Shown here: piece after piece, positions 11,675 to 27,583 of the stretch
Layout of the letters: every line of letters starts with the position of its first letter
Numbering within the stretch: the stretch's first letter is position 1
Translations under genes and position numbers: made by a program
Source of the DNA: Adineta vaga
Lineage: Eukaryota; Rotifera
Direction: 5' to 3'
NCBI GenBank assembly: GCA_021613535.1
Contig: CP075494.1
Coordinates: forward strand, 11,532,001-11,596,000
Length of the DNA stretch: 64,000 bases
Notes under the pieces: generated by a model
The model's input: the letters and a program-made list of their open reading frames with translations, nothing else
The model's database searches: none
Told to the model about the DNA's origin: nothing

Positions 11675-12727
11675 ATGGAACGTTTTATGCGTAATATGGG
11701 TTTGGGACAATTAACTCGTGATATGCAAGGTGGTGGTCCACCCGGTGATACTCCGATGGTTGATACAGCTGAACAAGTTTATATTTCATCATTATCATTA
11801 CTTAAAATGTTAAAACATGGTCGTGCTGGTGTACCAATGGAAGTCATGGGGTAAACGAGGTCTTGAATTTGAAATCTAATATTTCGTTGATATTCTTTAG
11901 ATTAATGTTAGGAGAATTCGTTGATGATTATACAGTTCGTGTGATTGATGTTTTTGCTATGCCACAATCAGGTACTGGTGTTAGTGTTGAAGCTGTTGAT
12001 CCTGTGTTTCAAGCTAAAATGTTGGATATGTTAAAACAAACAGGTCGACCAGAAATGGTTGTCGGATGGTACCATTCCCATCCAGGTTTTGGTTGTTGGT
12101 TATCAGGTGTAGATATAAATACACAACAAAGTTTCGAAGCATTAACTGAACGTACTGTGGTAGGTTGAGTTCTTTTTTTTTATTGCTCTAAAATTGAATT
12201 TATTCATGTATGTCTAGGCTGTTGTTGTTGATCCCGTTCAAAGTGTAAAAGGCAAAGTTGTTATCGACGCATTTCGTTTGATCAATCCAAATGTCTTTGT
12301 TCTTGGTCAAGAAGCTCGACAAACAACTTCAAATTTAGGTCATTTAACAAAACCATCAATTCAAGCATTGATTCATGGTCTTAATCGACATTATTATTCA
12401 ATTAGTATCAATTATCGAAAAAATGAATTAGAACAAAAAATGTTATTGAATTTACATAAAAAATCATGGATGGATGGTTTAACTATTCAAGATTTCAATC
12501 AACATAGTGAACAAAATACTAGTGTTGTTAAACAAATGCTTGATTTATCGAAAAATTATATTAAATCTTTAGAAGAAGAAGAAAAAATGACACCAGAACA
12601 ATTAGCCATTCGAAATGTTGGTAAACAAGATCCAAAACGACATTTAGAAGAAAATGTCGATGCTTTAATGACTTCAAATATTGTTCAATGTATTGCAGCG
12701 ATGATGTCTTTGGTTATATTCAAATAA
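11675..12727 (+). CDS. PSMD14: 26S proteasome deubiquitinase Rpn11 (PSMD14), 314 aa
   Basis: Three exons, 11675-11850, 11901-12159 and 12218-12727, give 314 aa, close to the usual ~310. The sequence is nearly colinear with animal PSMD14. The MPN+/JAMM zinc site is intact: [16 protein letters not shown] supplies the two His, Ser and Asp, and the upstream glutamate is in VPMEVMG. The enzyme is the zinc metalloprotease of the 19S lid that removes ubiquitin chains from substrates entering the 26S proteasome, working as a heterodimer with Rpn8. The C-terminal helices ([27 protein letters not shown]) that enter the lid helical bundle are present. Only the short N-terminus diverges. The start codon follows an 'ctaag' acceptor-like context. 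Confidence 0.97.
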
Positions 12728-13194
12728 AAACTTTCTCTTCTTCTTCTTCTTCTTCTTCTTTTTTTTTCGCCTTTCTTTTTTTTAATCGAGTGGTTTTTTT
12801 TCTTCAAAAGAAAACTAAAATATAAATTCAAGAGAAAATAACAATAAAATCAACATTGACGATTGTTCTCAATACAAATGAGAAAGAAAAAGAATCATCT
12901 GCTATCGTTTACCGACAAAAAACGAAAGAACAAAAATAATACAAGATTGCGCTACTCACAGTTGAGTCATTCGAATGTATTATCGTACATAGTCAACGAT
13001 TAGTCAGTAAATATAAATCATTAGAACACGATTTTCGTTCTTCTGCTCTTCGTCTTTTTTTTCTCGTTCGTCTTTTTACATCAAACCATCTGCCTCTTGT
13101 AACTACTACTCATATAGACGAAATAGTCACTCCCATTCATCATTTTACATATTCACTCGCGCATATATACACACACACATCTATATACGAAGCG
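12728..13194. repeat. Intergenic with TTC microsatellite
   Basis: A TTC/T-rich run occupies about 12735-12780 in the 3' UTR of PSMD14, and a (CA)n/(TA)n patch lies just before 13195. No gene is seen. Confidence 0.5.
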
Positions 13195-13620
13195 ATGGAA
13201 TGGTATACAATTCTTGGTATTCTGTTAATCATTGTATTAGTTGTTATTTTGAGTATTCTTTTGGCATGTGCATTATCGGGGCAACGTTGTACAGTGTCAA
13301 TACAACAGCGGCAACCAAATCATGAGTTAACAAAAATTCAACAAGAACAAGAACGAAAACGTCAAAAAAAATTAAGTTCACGATTGAAACGAACTTTTAG
13401 TCCGTCATCGAAACAAGAACGACCTTTAGAACCTGTTGAAGATATTAAAACGGTTGAATTTAGTTTAAAATTAGGAGATCGATCTGATCAAACTGAGGAT
13501 GTTATTACACCAATTATTGATTCAACTAAAGTAGTTTTACTTAAAGATCGTTTAACTCAAGCTGAATTGAATGAACGACAAAGAAAACGAGATGAAATTA
13601 GAAAGAAATATAATCTTTGA
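13195..13620 (+). CDS. Small single-pass membrane protein, unrecognised (141 aa)
   Basis: This is an intronless ORF. Residues ~5-27 form one strongly hydrophobic segment rich in Ile, Leu and Val directly after a three-to-four-residue N-terminus, followed by Cys and a basic stretch. The N-terminus is therefore probably short and luminal/extracellular, with a ~110-residue cytosolic tail. The tail is Lys/Arg/Gln-rich, contains an SRLKRTFSPSS basophilic-phosphosite-like segment, and ends in a charged helix with RQRKRDEIRKKYNL. No known domain is recognised. Its codon use and flanking spacing match neighbouring genes. Confidence 0.6.
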   Translation: MEWYTILGILLIIVLVVILSILLACALSGQRCTVSIQQRQPNHELTKIQQEQERKRQKKLSSRLKRTFSPSSKQERPLEPVEDIKTVEFSLKLGDRSDQTEDVITPIIDSTKVVLLKDRLTQAELNERQRKRDEIRKKYNL

Positions 13621-14899
13621 AATCAATGATAAACATCAGATGTCTTTTTTGTATATTTTATTAATCGAACAAAATTCAAGACGATTTTATTCATCAAACA
13701 TTATTTTTTATTTGCTTGTTTTTCTTAGAACTAATCTTTATTGCTTGTTTTTTTTTTCTCGATAAATAAATTGATCTAATGCTAAAAGAGTACGAAATAC
13801 GAAACAGTATACAGTTACTTATCTTGATAGATCGCGTTAGTAGTCATATGATATTCTTATACACTTACGTCAGAATTATACTCATTTTATTTCATGTAAG
13901 AAGGTTTGAGATTATCTGCTATTAAAAGAGTCAATATTTATGTCAAGTATAACTATGATAAACTCTAATGCTACAGAAAAAAACTGTTTTGGTTTAACGC
14001 TAATAAGTGGATGATGTGAATGAGTATCCAATGAAATTGTTCAATAAATGAAAAAATCATTAAAGTTTGTCTCTTATGGTCATCTCTGACATAACCTCGA
14101 ACAATTCATACTGTTCAATAATCTGAATTAGCTACTCAAATTCATGGTATATTAACCAAATGATAGATTTACTGGACCATTGCTGAAAATTAGTTGAGTA
14201 TTAGAAATAAAACATATTTCAATAATAACCGTCTAAAAAGCATTAGATCGGCAAAGAGACAACATCAAGGATTTCTTTGTATTCATTTAGAAGAAAATCA
14301 TAAATGTTTGTAATTCAATTTTTTCCAATTTAATTATTCGTTGTCGTTGAGTGTTACCTAAAATATTTCAACATATGTCTTCTCTTCTGCATCTGAGATT
14401 GTATCAAAATACTCGAACTTGAGAATAAAATGATTCTGATCATATTTTAGTCTAATATAGAAATCGAAACATATCTACTCATTTCAAACACAACAGGGTG
14501 TCTCTGTCAATATACAGTTGTTGTTGTGCATACCGTTGCAAGTGAAAGTTGTAGTGAGTGATTAGTGTTCAAGTGGGCATGAAACATAATGGTTACTCTT
14601 CGCTTTACATCATCTTATGCTTCCTTTTTTTTCTTTTCAGTTAAAGTAATTGCTCACATATATACAAGACATCGTTTTCACTGATTGGATGGAAAATCAA
14701 AATACGAAAGATGATGAGAGTAGCAGAGAAAAAAAAGTCACCAATCAGAAGTCGATGAATATTTTCTTTTGCTCTCTCTTTTCTCTCTTAAAAAGAAAAA
14801 ATGTCTATATAGAGTAACAAAATGATACAGGTGTAAGGCAAACATACACAATTCTATCGATTAGAGTATCAGCAGAAAACTTCTCTTTGAGATACTATA
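13621..14899. other. Gene-free interval upstream of the zinc-finger gene
   Basis: About 1.3 kb without supported exons. AATAAA near 13765 probably ends the small membrane-protein gene. The rest is AT-rich and is the likely promoter region of the Fezf-like gene. Confidence 0.5.
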
Positions 14900-16267
<1,368 letters not shown>

Positions 16268-17324
16268 AGATTTTTGTTTTACTTTTTCCTTTTATTTCTG
16301 TATATGTATTTAATAAGAAAATAAATATTTTTTTTGCGTGTTTAGTAATTGAAATCATTTTGTGAACACGCGATTGATGAGACAAATGTTTAGATTTCAT
16401 TTCTGTTAAGAAGGAAACAGAATGGATGAAATGACTTCGATATTAAATGTATATGTTTTTTCTTCTAATTGTCAAATCTGTTAAAAGAAGCCCGCCGGGA
16501 ACAAGTACATCCGTTTATTTTGTGGAACAAAAGTACTATGTAGAATGGAAAAAAAGACATAAGACAAAGATGACAGGATGTACGAAGCACGATTTACATA
16601 TGTAGTAATCCATTGATTGTATTTTATTCCGAAAGATGAATTTAATGTATTTCTATTCTCTTAAAAAGATTATTTATCGGAAGAAAGATCGAAGAAAAAG
16701 AAGCTGTTAACCACTTGTCGCTTCGTTCGGAATCCTGCAGTGTATACAAGACAATCACCATCATAATCATCAGCAACAGTTTTTTTTTCTCTTGTTCTTT
16801 ACTGTCGCCGGTCAAGAGTACTCAAAATCGATAAGAGAAAAAGAAATCAGTTCCATATTGTATATTCATCCGACATTCTTTTCTTTTCTTTTCAAACATA
16901 TTTTTTAATAGGATCTTTTGCTTTGCCTCATCACCACTTGACAACACTCAAACTATCGAGAATATCACCATGTATCAAAGTTTAATCATTAGCCAAACGA
17001 CTACACAAATTGGCTCCCTTGTGACATTCTTTTTTCGTCATCAACAATATCTTCTGTTTCATTGGTGGAAGAATGTCACAGTACAAACTCGATTAGTTCC
17101 AATAATATGTTAACTCAATTTAACCTTCATTGATGTTTAGACATCGAATAACATTTATATATTTTGCAATATCGAGAGTTTGTACATTGTAATTTATTCT
17201 CAAACAAAAAAACATTACAATTGCAAAGCCATGACAACATGAGAAGAAATCTCTACAGAAACTTTCTAGCGCTTTCATACACCGTTGAACTTTCTTTATT
17301 TTTTCTGCAAGCTTTTTCCTTTGA
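16268..17324. other. Gene-free interval
   Basis: About 1 kb following the zinc-finger gene. ORFs here are short and low-complexity. I see no RNA gene or repeat family. Confidence 0.5.
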
Positions 17325-17555
17325 TTGATGTCGACCTCTAACAAACGTTTCTTTGACGATGATCTTTATCGATCACATTTCATTCCTTCGACAACATCTA
17401 TTAAAAAACGACTTTGTAGTTCATTAGTACCAACTGTGCCTCAAGGTGGAACAAATTCTATTAACAAATCTAGTCTTGATCATTCAAGTTCATCAGATAC
17501 TAATTTAATTTCAAATAATTTACTCTCCTATCCAAAAGAAATAACATTTGAATGA
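17325..17555 (+). CDS. Possible small protein or exon, unrecognised (75-76 aa)
   Basis: A short ORF beginning at an ATGATG, Ser/Asn-rich with a basic SIKKRLCSS segment resembling a nuclear-localisation signal. Composition matches the coding style of neighbouring genes rather than the T-rich intergenic DNA, but no family, signal peptide or domain is visible. It may be one exon of a larger gene that I could not join. Confidence 0.35.
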   Translation: MMSTSNKRFFDDDLYRSHFIPSTTSIKKRLCSSLVPTVPQGGTNSINKSSLDHSSSSDTNLISNNLLSYPKEITFE

Positions 17556-17669
17556 TGATTACATCAACCACAACAATAACAGTTATTTCAATGTGCGCAA
17601 AAAAGAACAAATACAAATCATTTTCATTTTGTTTTCTGTTCATATATATATATATTTATTAATTTTCTT

Positions 17670-17894
17670 ATGAATACTAACAAGAAAACCAATTTGACTA
17701 TTAATATTCACGCAGATGATCAATTTCGTTCATCGAATAATAATAGTCACAATATTCGAATCGAAACTAATTCAATTCAAATACTCTATCCCGAAGAGTG
17801 CGATGTAAAACATCTGCCAACCGTACCTGTTTGTCACAAACAAGACATTCCAAACGATAATATTGACAGAAAAATACCTGCCAACCTTGAATAA
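17670..17894 (+). CDS. Possible small protein or exon, unrecognised (74 aa)
   Basis: A short Asn/Ile-rich ORF 115 bp after the previous one in the same direction. It has no recognised domain. The segment ILYPEECDVKHLPTVPVCHK is the most protein-like part. The two ORFs could be exons of one transcript, but no clean GT..AG pair joins them in frame. Confidence 0.3.
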   Translation: MNTNKKTNLTINIHADDQFRSSNNNSHNIRIETNSIQILYPEECDVKHLPTVPVCHKQDIPNDNIDRKIPANLE

Positions 17895-18184
17895 CGAAAA
17901 AATTTATTAAATAATTATATTTTTACTCGTTTTGTTTTTGAATTGAATACAAAATGAAATAATTGCTTCAGTAACATTTAAGAATATTTTACTTTTCAAG
18001 AGTTTCTTTCTTTTCTCTTCATATTTTTTCTTCGCTTTAACTGATTTTTGTTTTCAATGGTATTTTCGTTTTTGTTGTCGTTCGTAACAACACAAACATT
18101 ACGAACAAAAGTATATTATTTAACAAAAATTAATCTGAGAAGAACTACCAATACGTATCTGCACAAAAATACGGTACAGATATA

Positions 18185-19350
18185 ATGAATCAAGTTCAGA
18201 TTAGACAAGTACCAATAACACCTTCGACAAGTCCTGAACGAACTCCAGGCGCATGGGTAAACAAAGAAAACAAATAAGGAACATTGATTTGTTGAAATTG
18301 TTTTCTTCTTGATAGTTTCCAACTGGTTATTATGGACATTTTAGAGCTAAACCACGAATTGATTTATCTAATTCATTTCGACAATTGGCTCGTCCTAATC
18401 CGCCTAAAATATTTATTGAACGACAAACTGTAAAAAGAGCTTTTTCTAGTATATATTCTTCTAGTGCAAATTTTTTCTCGCTAATCTTTAGTCTGCAGCA
18501 ACAACACACAAGTTTTCTGATCATGATAATCGTCATAAATATGAAGCTGATCCACTTATCCGAGGTGCTCAAACAGTAAGATCAGCGATATGATCTATCT
18601 TAGAAATGTTTCTTTCATTTCTATCATTGCTAGGGTATTGGTAGACGAAGATCAAAATCAAGAGCATCCGGTGTATTCGATCCTTTTTTAATTGGTTGGC
18701 TTCCAAAAGATGCTGATCGTAAAACGTATGTTGATGAAATTAAAATCAGTTCTTATGCTAACGATTACAGTCATGATTCTATACCATCATCATTAACAAC
18801 AACATTTGATGTATCATCAATGAATCCAACACTTTCGAAATCATTACCGGATATTCAACAAACAAAACCATCATCTTCAAAGGAATGTAGTATATATCAA
18901 GCTGGCTTTAGTCATGGTCAACCGGATGCAGAACATTCGAAAAAAATTCGTGAAGAAACATTTCAACGATATGCTGGTACTGCAATACGTCGTGCACAAA
19001 TCAGACAGATTGATCGAAGTACAAATGTAGCAACATGTCTTGCATGGAATAGTGCAGATAGTGATGTTTCTACAACAACAAAAACGAATGATAAACCGAT
19101 GAATGTTGATGTACACATTCCAAGCCAAACTCGTATTAATTCGTCAATTGAAATCAATCATCATCATCAATCAAATCCTTATCATAGTGAATCAATGCCA
19201 ACATTTAAAAATATTGAACGACCAACTTTTGATATAACTCCATTACGAGAATATTACAATGTGAAAGTAGTACCACCACTGCGACGAGCAACTTCATTTA
19301 TACAACCACATACAAATGCTATGGAAAGTCTTATCACGAAATATATGTAA
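18185..19350 (+). CDS. Unrecognised 328-aa protein, possibly cilium-associated
   Basis: Four exons (18185-18256, 18316-18429, 18492-18575, 18634-19350), all with phase-0 junctions, total 987 nt. The N-terminal part is rich in Pro, Arg and aromatic residues (for example TGYYGHFRAKPR and FDPFLIGWLPKDADRKTYVD). The middle has SIYQAGFSHGQPDAEHSKK, and the C-terminal half is Ser/Thr/His-rich and apparently disordered with a short motif before the stop (TFDITPLREYYNVKVVPPLR). There is no signal peptide or membrane segment. The style (short aromatic/Pro/Arg motifs in a small soluble protein) resembles microtubule-inner or sperm-tail proteins, but that is only an impression and I assign no family. 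Confidence 0.6.
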
Positions 19351-19778
19351 ACGAATCATTTTCTTATTCTTTTAAATAAACGAAATCTAATGAATATTTG
19401 AAATTCAATCAAACTTTTGTCTTTGTTTCACTAACTTAATTGCTCTCATCCTGTTCTTTGATAAATATCCATCGGCGACCCCTATGTTTTCATTTTCTAA
19501 TTTGCTGAGCAATGCTTTAGTCTATATGACTCATTTAATCATTAGGCCGATCCGTCCGTCGGTCGACCAACCGACCACAACCATTGTGTGTATATCTTTA
19601 CACGTAATTTATTTGTTTATTTCATGGATTTTTGAATAATCTATTTAAAAAAATAATAATTTCATCGAATTTCTAGATTGATACATTAAAAATTGATTCG
19701 TTCGTAAAAAATTGATTCATTTTGTTGTCTATGTTTCATTTCTTCTCATTGACAATAAGCTTCAAAAGATAAATCTAG
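19351..19778. other. Short intergenic interval
   Basis: About 430 bp between the unknown protein and CNOT3, AT-rich. It contains a small GC-richer patch with repeated CGACC/CGGTC words near 19550-19580. No gene is seen. Confidence 0.5.
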
Positions 19779-22700
19779 ATGGGTGATAGGAGAAAATTAC
19801 AGGGTAACGTCGTCTTTCTTCTTGTTTAATCATATTTTAATAAACATCTACGTTCTTCATAGGTGAAATCGACCGTTGTTTAAAAAAAGTTACAGAAGGT
19901 GTTGAAACATTTGATGATATTTGGCAAAAAGTAATTCAAAAATCGATTTTGTTTTTTCAATGTATTTTATTTTATTTTTTAGGTACATTCAGCACCAAAT
20001 CATAATCAAAAAGATAAATATGAACAAGAATTAAAGAAGGAAATTAAAAAATTACAACGTTTAAGAGATCAAATCAAAGCATGGATATCATCAACAGAAA
20101 TCAAAGACAAAAAACAATTACAAGAAGCACGAAAAAATATCGAATTGGTTTGTGAACTTCAAAGAGAATTTATTCGGTTTTATTGTCAAAATCTATTTTT
20201 CCTCTTCTTCTTATTTGTAGCAAATGGAAAGATTCAAAATTGTAGAAAGAGAAACAAAAACAAAAGCATATAGTAAAGAAGGTTTAGGAGCTGGACAAAA
20301 GCTTGATCCACAAGAAAAAGAAAAAGAAGAATGTAATCAATGGATTGCGGTAAGAAACGAAGCTTTCTGCGATGAAACTTATATGTGATCTTTTTTAGGA
20401 AGCAATTCATGAATTGAATATTCAAATTGATAAATTCGAAGCTGATATTGAAACATTATCAGCATCACTTAAGAAGAAGAAATCGGATAAAGATGTAAGT
20501 ATTTATGATTGATAAATATAGAATTTTATACTGAATATTTCATTTCAGAAACAAGAACGTTTAGAAGAAACAAAACATTCAATAGAACGTCATAAATATC
20601 ATATTGAATCTCTAGAAAAAATTCTTCGTGCAATTAATAATGATGCATTAGATCCAAAAACTATTCAGAATTTACGACCTGATATTGAATATTATGTTGA
20701 ATCAAATCAAGATTCTGATTTTAAAGAAAATGATTTAATGTATGAAGAAATTGATATGGATGATTTAACAACATTAATGGCACCTGTTATTGTCGTACCA
20801 ACAACGCAATCTCATCCATCATCATTATCGAATGGCATTTGTAGTGGTTTGAATTCGAATGCAACATCAAATCATATTGATATTAGTTCATCAACAAATC
20901 ATTTGTAAGAATTTGTCATAAAGAAACAATTAATGTTTGATATTATTCTTTGTATTTAGATCGGATCGTGTAACAACAACAACAACAACCAATTCCAATC
21001 ATGGTGATAATGAATCTTTGATGGGTTTAACAACACCGTCATCAACTCAAGCAAGTTCGCCAAGTGCTAGTCCAGCATTATCATTAACAGATGATCGAAA
21101 ACGAAATAAATCCGAATCTGAAGATAATCCATTGCAACGCAATAGGTACTGAATAGATATTCGTTTATTTCTGTTCATTTAAATTATTTGTTTTAGAACA
21201 AATTCTGGTACAACTAATTCATCGGTAACATATGTATCATCACCCAAGCCTTCTTTACAATTACAACAACAATCACCTAGTCTATCATCAACAACAAAAT
21301 CAATCTTGCCTATAGTTTCCACACCAGCATCAACACTGTCAACAAGTGCACCACCACATTTCGGATATCCACCTACAACTACGACAACATCGGCATTACC
21401 TGTTCTGCAATATTCAGCAATTGTTTCACAAAATACTGTGCCATCAACTTCAACAACTACTATCAGCAGCAATACAATTACATCTAAACAACAACAACAT
21501 GTACTCTCACCACCAGCCAAACAACAACAACAACAACAACAATCCAGACAAATACTAAATGGGAATGGAACAATTTCGACTGGCAATGATTCAATAGTAA
21601 CCACATCACTAACTTTACCCATATCATCAGTTACAACAACAATTACTAATTCATCAAATATTTCTCATCCGCCTTCACTATTATCGACGACGAATGATCG
21701 ATCAGGTATTTATCAAATTGTTCTTTCTCTTTTTTTTTCTTTCTTTTATAAATTTTATTAATGGATTATGTGACTAATTATTTATTATCTATTTCTGAAG
21801 GAGTATTATCTCAACATATTCTAAATAATATATCATCTCAAATAAGTACATCATTGTCAACAACATCAGCAATTCCATCATCATTATATTCAAGTACAGG
21901 CTCAGGTTTATCGAATTCTAACATTCCTCTTGAATCATCTCCATTACCAGCAAATATCATCGATCCAGCAATTGTCTTACAACAGCCATCGATTTTATCA
22001 AGACCAACATCTGAGAATGATCGTTCAACTGTCATGAGTAATGGTTCTTCAGATACACATTCACTGTTAGATAGTACATTTTCAAATATGCCATCTTCAT
22101 CAACATCATCATTATTTCTCTCAAATAATAATTCAAATATCGGAGATATTCCAACAACAAATGGTGGTGTTATTGGTCAATTAGCAAATAGTATACCAAT
22201 TAATCCTGAACATCATTCGCAGCGTTTTGGATTATCGTCAACATCATCGAATATGGCTCAACAACAAACAATATCATCAGGTCGTGTGCCATTGACACAA
22301 GCAGAAGTGCGTATGCTCAATCGATTGAATTCAGCATATGTAAAATTACCATCTTTACTTGAATCGGAACGGCAAAGGTAATTCAGTGATATTTTCGAAG
22401 GACTTTTCTATTTTTTGTATCGTTTTTCTTTTTAGAACAAATGCAAATCGTATATATGGTCGTGGTTCACTTAGTCAATCACAAACTGTTCCATATTATC
22501 CTCAAACTCCACCATCGGGTAATGATACACCAGAGTTTTATTATCGATTAGCACCGGATACATTATTTTTTGTCTTCTATTATATGGAGGTATTTGAAAA
22601 AGCAAGATGTGGAACTATTTTTCTAAATTCTTTGATAACATTCTTTTTAGGGAACACGTGCGCAATATTTAGCTGCAAAAGCCTTGAAACGTCAATCATG

Positions 22701-22923
22701 GCGTTTTCATACAAAACATATGATGTGGTTTCAAAGACATGAAGAACCAAAAACAATAACAGATGATTATGAACAGGTAAGATAAATAATTAATTGAAAA
22801 CTGATTTTTTGATTCATATTTTTCTAGGGTACATATATATTTTTTGATTATGAACGATGGCAAACACGTAAACGTGACAATTTCATATTTGAATACAAGT
22901 TTTTGGAAGATCGAGAATTTTGA
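19779..22923 (+). CDS. CNOT3: CCR4-NOT transcription complex subunit 3 (828 aa)
   Basis: Twelve exons: 19779-19803, 19863-19930, 19983-20147, 20221-20349, 20399-20494, 20549-20904, 20960-21145, 21197-21705, 21801-22377, 22436-22589, 22651-22776, 22828-22923 (2487 nt, in frame). The N-terminal ~240 residues match the Not3/Not5 coiled-coil domain ([24 protein letters not shown], and [16 protein letters not shown]). A Ser/Thr/Gln-rich disordered linker of about 400 residues follows, then the C-terminal NOT box ([20 protein letters not shown].., [17 protein letters not shown].., [11 protein letters not shown]), which heterodimerises with CNOT2. The complex is the main cytoplasmic deadenylase and a translation/transcription regulator. 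The linker is longer than in vertebrates. An AG dinucleotide abuts the ATG. Confidence 0.95.
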
Positions 22924-23501
22924 ATCTATACATATATACATATATGCTTATTGATTATAGAAAGAGAGATTAATGACACGAATTTATTCTACAGATCTGG
23001 TCATATTCATTTTCTTCATTGATGTTCTTACTCTCTTTCTTGTATACACTGACTTCGTTGTCATTATTTCTTTCTTTTTTGAATGTTGTTTGTTATATTC
23101 TCTGTCACCTTATTCGGTTGTTCTCTTCTTCTTCTTCTTCTTCTTCTTCTTTTTTTACGTGTATATCTATCGTGTGTGTGTGTGTGCGTGTGTTTTTTTT
23201 AACAAGCAACGTCCTTTTTTCGGTCTGTTGAATATGCGATGTTTAAAAGAAAAATCTTATATAAGAGAGAAACCAAATTTTGTTTTATCGAATGTTTTTC
23301 TCTTGCTCTCGATGTATGAAAAAATGGACGAGATAAAAAAAGCAATGAAAATCTTGGACTAAAGAAAAAATAGAATCAGATGCAACCATGCAAAATACGT
23401 AGGTGGATAGAAAGGAAAAATGTACATAAAGCATCGACAACGGTAGTGACGATGAGTATTTATATTATCTATCTATTCGTATAAGCAATCGAATAATAAG
23501 C
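22924..23501. repeat. Intergenic with TTC and TG microsatellites
   Basis: The 3' region of CNOT3 contains a TTC run (about 23123-23151) followed by a (TG)n run (about 23172-23191). ORFs across it are translations of these repeats. No gene is supported. Confidence 0.55.
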
Positions 23502-25521
<2,020 letters not shown>

Positions 25522-26326
25522 CTTAATTTTGAAAAAAATAACAACGATGAACTAAATAAATTTCTATTCTATCAATTCTGTTTTTTCTCTTGTGCTAAAG
25601 AAAAGGAGAGATGTTTTTTTTTGTTGTTTGTTTTTTTCTTGGTGGCAATGATAAGCATACAACAAACATACACACACAAATATATAAAGGAAAAAAACAA
25701 ATAGCCATCCAGAACCCAACGAAAAACTTAATGAAATACACACAACAACAACCGTGTAGAGATAGAAGCACACACACGCGAAAAACCGTTTTTTTTCTTT
25801 TAGTTGTGAATAAATTAGGGAGTTTGATAAACGAGAGAAGAAAAAACAAAATAAAATGAATGAACTATGCGCAAATACACGGCAGATAATAAAAGCTGAT
25901 ACACACACGCACACACGTACAATCGCTTAATAAATAAATAGGGAAACAGACGGCAGCATAAAAAAGAAACACAGCATCAACTCACAAAAGAAAAAGAAAG
26001 AAAAAGTCGACAGATAATTCGAAAGCATAAACACACAGGGAATTCCATCTCCTTTAGTCTTTCGTCTCTGCTTTGTTTTTTACTAAACATATATCGAACA
26101 CATCTCTTGGAGAAATAAACACACAACACGAAAGTAAATAGGTTCGATTTCTTTTGTTTTTGTTTTTTCGGAGAGAAAGAAAACAAACAAGAATGAAAGA
26201 AAAAAAGAAACAAACAAACAAACGAGAAATAGACAGTTAAAACATATACTCACATAAACAGATCTTTTGGCAAAACGAGAAATAACACGATGATCTTACT
26301 GTTCTTTCAGAAAATTATTTGTCACA
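25522..26326. other. Convergent intergenic interval
   Basis: Between the convergent alpha-tubulin and CELF-like genes. AATAAA at about 25555 probably ends tubulin. The rest is A-rich on the plus strand with scattered CA and AAAC repeats. No exon is supported. Confidence 0.5.
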
Positions 26327-27583
26327 TTATGAATTACGACGTGGTTTTTTCAATTCGACTTTCAGTCGTTTAGGACCAACGCTAAATCCATCCATACTTG
26401 ATATCGCTAAATATAACAATAGAAAAATAGAGTTAAATGAAACTATTTCAATGAAAAAGTGAATTACCTTGTTGGGCTGATGAAGGATTATCGTATGAAA
26501 CAAAACCAAAACATTTTGATTGATTTGTTTTTTTATCAACAAATACCTAAGAAAATCGAAATAGATCGAATCTAATTGAATGATGATCGTAAAAACTAAA
26601 TCTACTTTTGCTGATAAAACTGTGCCAAATTGTGAAAATAAATTCATTAATGTTTGATCAGTTGTTTCTTGTGGTAAATGACATATGAATAAATTCGAAT
26701 TTTCAGGACCAATTTGTTGTTTACCACTTTTTGTTGTACGATAAGCTTGATTGGGTGAAAAACGCATTGCTGATAAATATGATGAATTATTTGAAAATGG
26801 TAAATAACCATCATTACGTTCATAACGATCATTGAATAGATTCGATGTTATTGGACCATTTTGTTGATATTGTGTTGGTGAATTCATATACAAATGATTT
26901 GTAAATGGTGATGATGGTTGATAATAGAATGATGATAATGTTTGTTGTTGATCATTTGTTTGAGGTAAAAATGAATTTTGATGTGTTGATGTCGTTGGTG
27001 GTTGTAATTGTAGATCATTAAAACGATTAACCATTTGATCTAAACTTAATTTTTGATTATCTAATGATTGACGAGAATCCAGTAAATTGGTATTTGTAAT
27101 AGGATTATTTAGTGAACGTCGATCAATATCATTGGGAAATAGTGTCGATGATGGTGATGGATCATATAATGATTCGTTAAAACATGACGATATAAGAGGT
27201 AATTGTTGGGAACAATATGGTGATGATGATGTATCGTTAAGAAATTGAAAACGTCCTGTTTGACTTATTGGATGATTAGTACCATTTAAAAGATTAGCTG
27301 GTGATGATGGTAATGGACTAAAATCATGATTTTGATGATGATTTAATTGTCTTGGATAAGGTAATTCATCACCACCAATATCATTACCAAATGGTTCCGA
27401 TGGCCATGAACGATGAGATGGTGAAAATAATGGTTCATTCCATTGATGATCCAATCCAGATTGATTTAATGTTGACCAAACAGGTGGTCGACTATGAAAT
27501 AGATTAAAACTATCAATTGGGTCATTAGCTCCAGTTGAATTGGTTGTATTACTACCACTACTTGTCACTGTCATTGCGGACAT
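26327..27583 (-). CDS. CELF/Bruno-like RNA-binding protein with a single RRM (378 aa)
   Basis: Three exons on the minus strand: 27583-26606, 26546-26468, 26406-26327 (1137 nt). The C-terminal ~90 residues are a clear CELF-family RRM3: RNP2 as [30 protein letters not shown] containing RNP1, and [18 protein letters not shown] before the stop. In CELF proteins this domain binds U/G-rich RNA and regulates splicing and translation. The other ~290 residues are Ser/Asn/Gln/Pro-rich and disordered, where a full CELF would have RRM1 and RRM2. I found no upstream exons encoding those domains on this strand up to about 28.6 kb. It is therefore a shortened paralogue, or a gene with distant 5' exons. An acceptor-like CACTAG lies 17 nt 5' of the ATG. 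Confidence 0.85.
   Translation of the reverse strand: MSAMTVTSSGSNTTNSTGANDPIDSFNLFHSRPPVWSTLNQSGLDHQWNEPLFSPSHRSWPSEPFGNDIGGDELPYPRQLNHHQNHDFSPLPSSPANLLNGTNHPISQTGRFQFLNDTSSSPYCSQQLPLISSCFNESLYDPSPSSTLFPNDIDRRSLNNPITNTNLLDSRQSLDNQKLSLDQMVNRFNDLQLQPPTTSTHQNSFLPQTNDQQQTLSSFYYQPSSPFTNHLYMNSPTQYQQNGPITSNLFNDRYERNDGYLPFSNNSSYLSAMRFSPNQAYRTTKSGKQQIGPENSNLFICHLPQETTDQTLMNLFSQFGTVLSAKVDLVFTIIIQLDSIYFDFLRYLLIKKQINQNVLVLFHTIILHQPNKVIHFFIEIVSFNSIFLLLYLAISSMDGFSVGPKRLKVELKKPRRNS

Noticed and set aside
22973-23362. A 129-codon Phe/Val-rich ORF after CNOT3
   Set aside because: It translates TTC and TG microsatellites and T-rich 3' flank; it would overlap the CNOT3 3' UTR.
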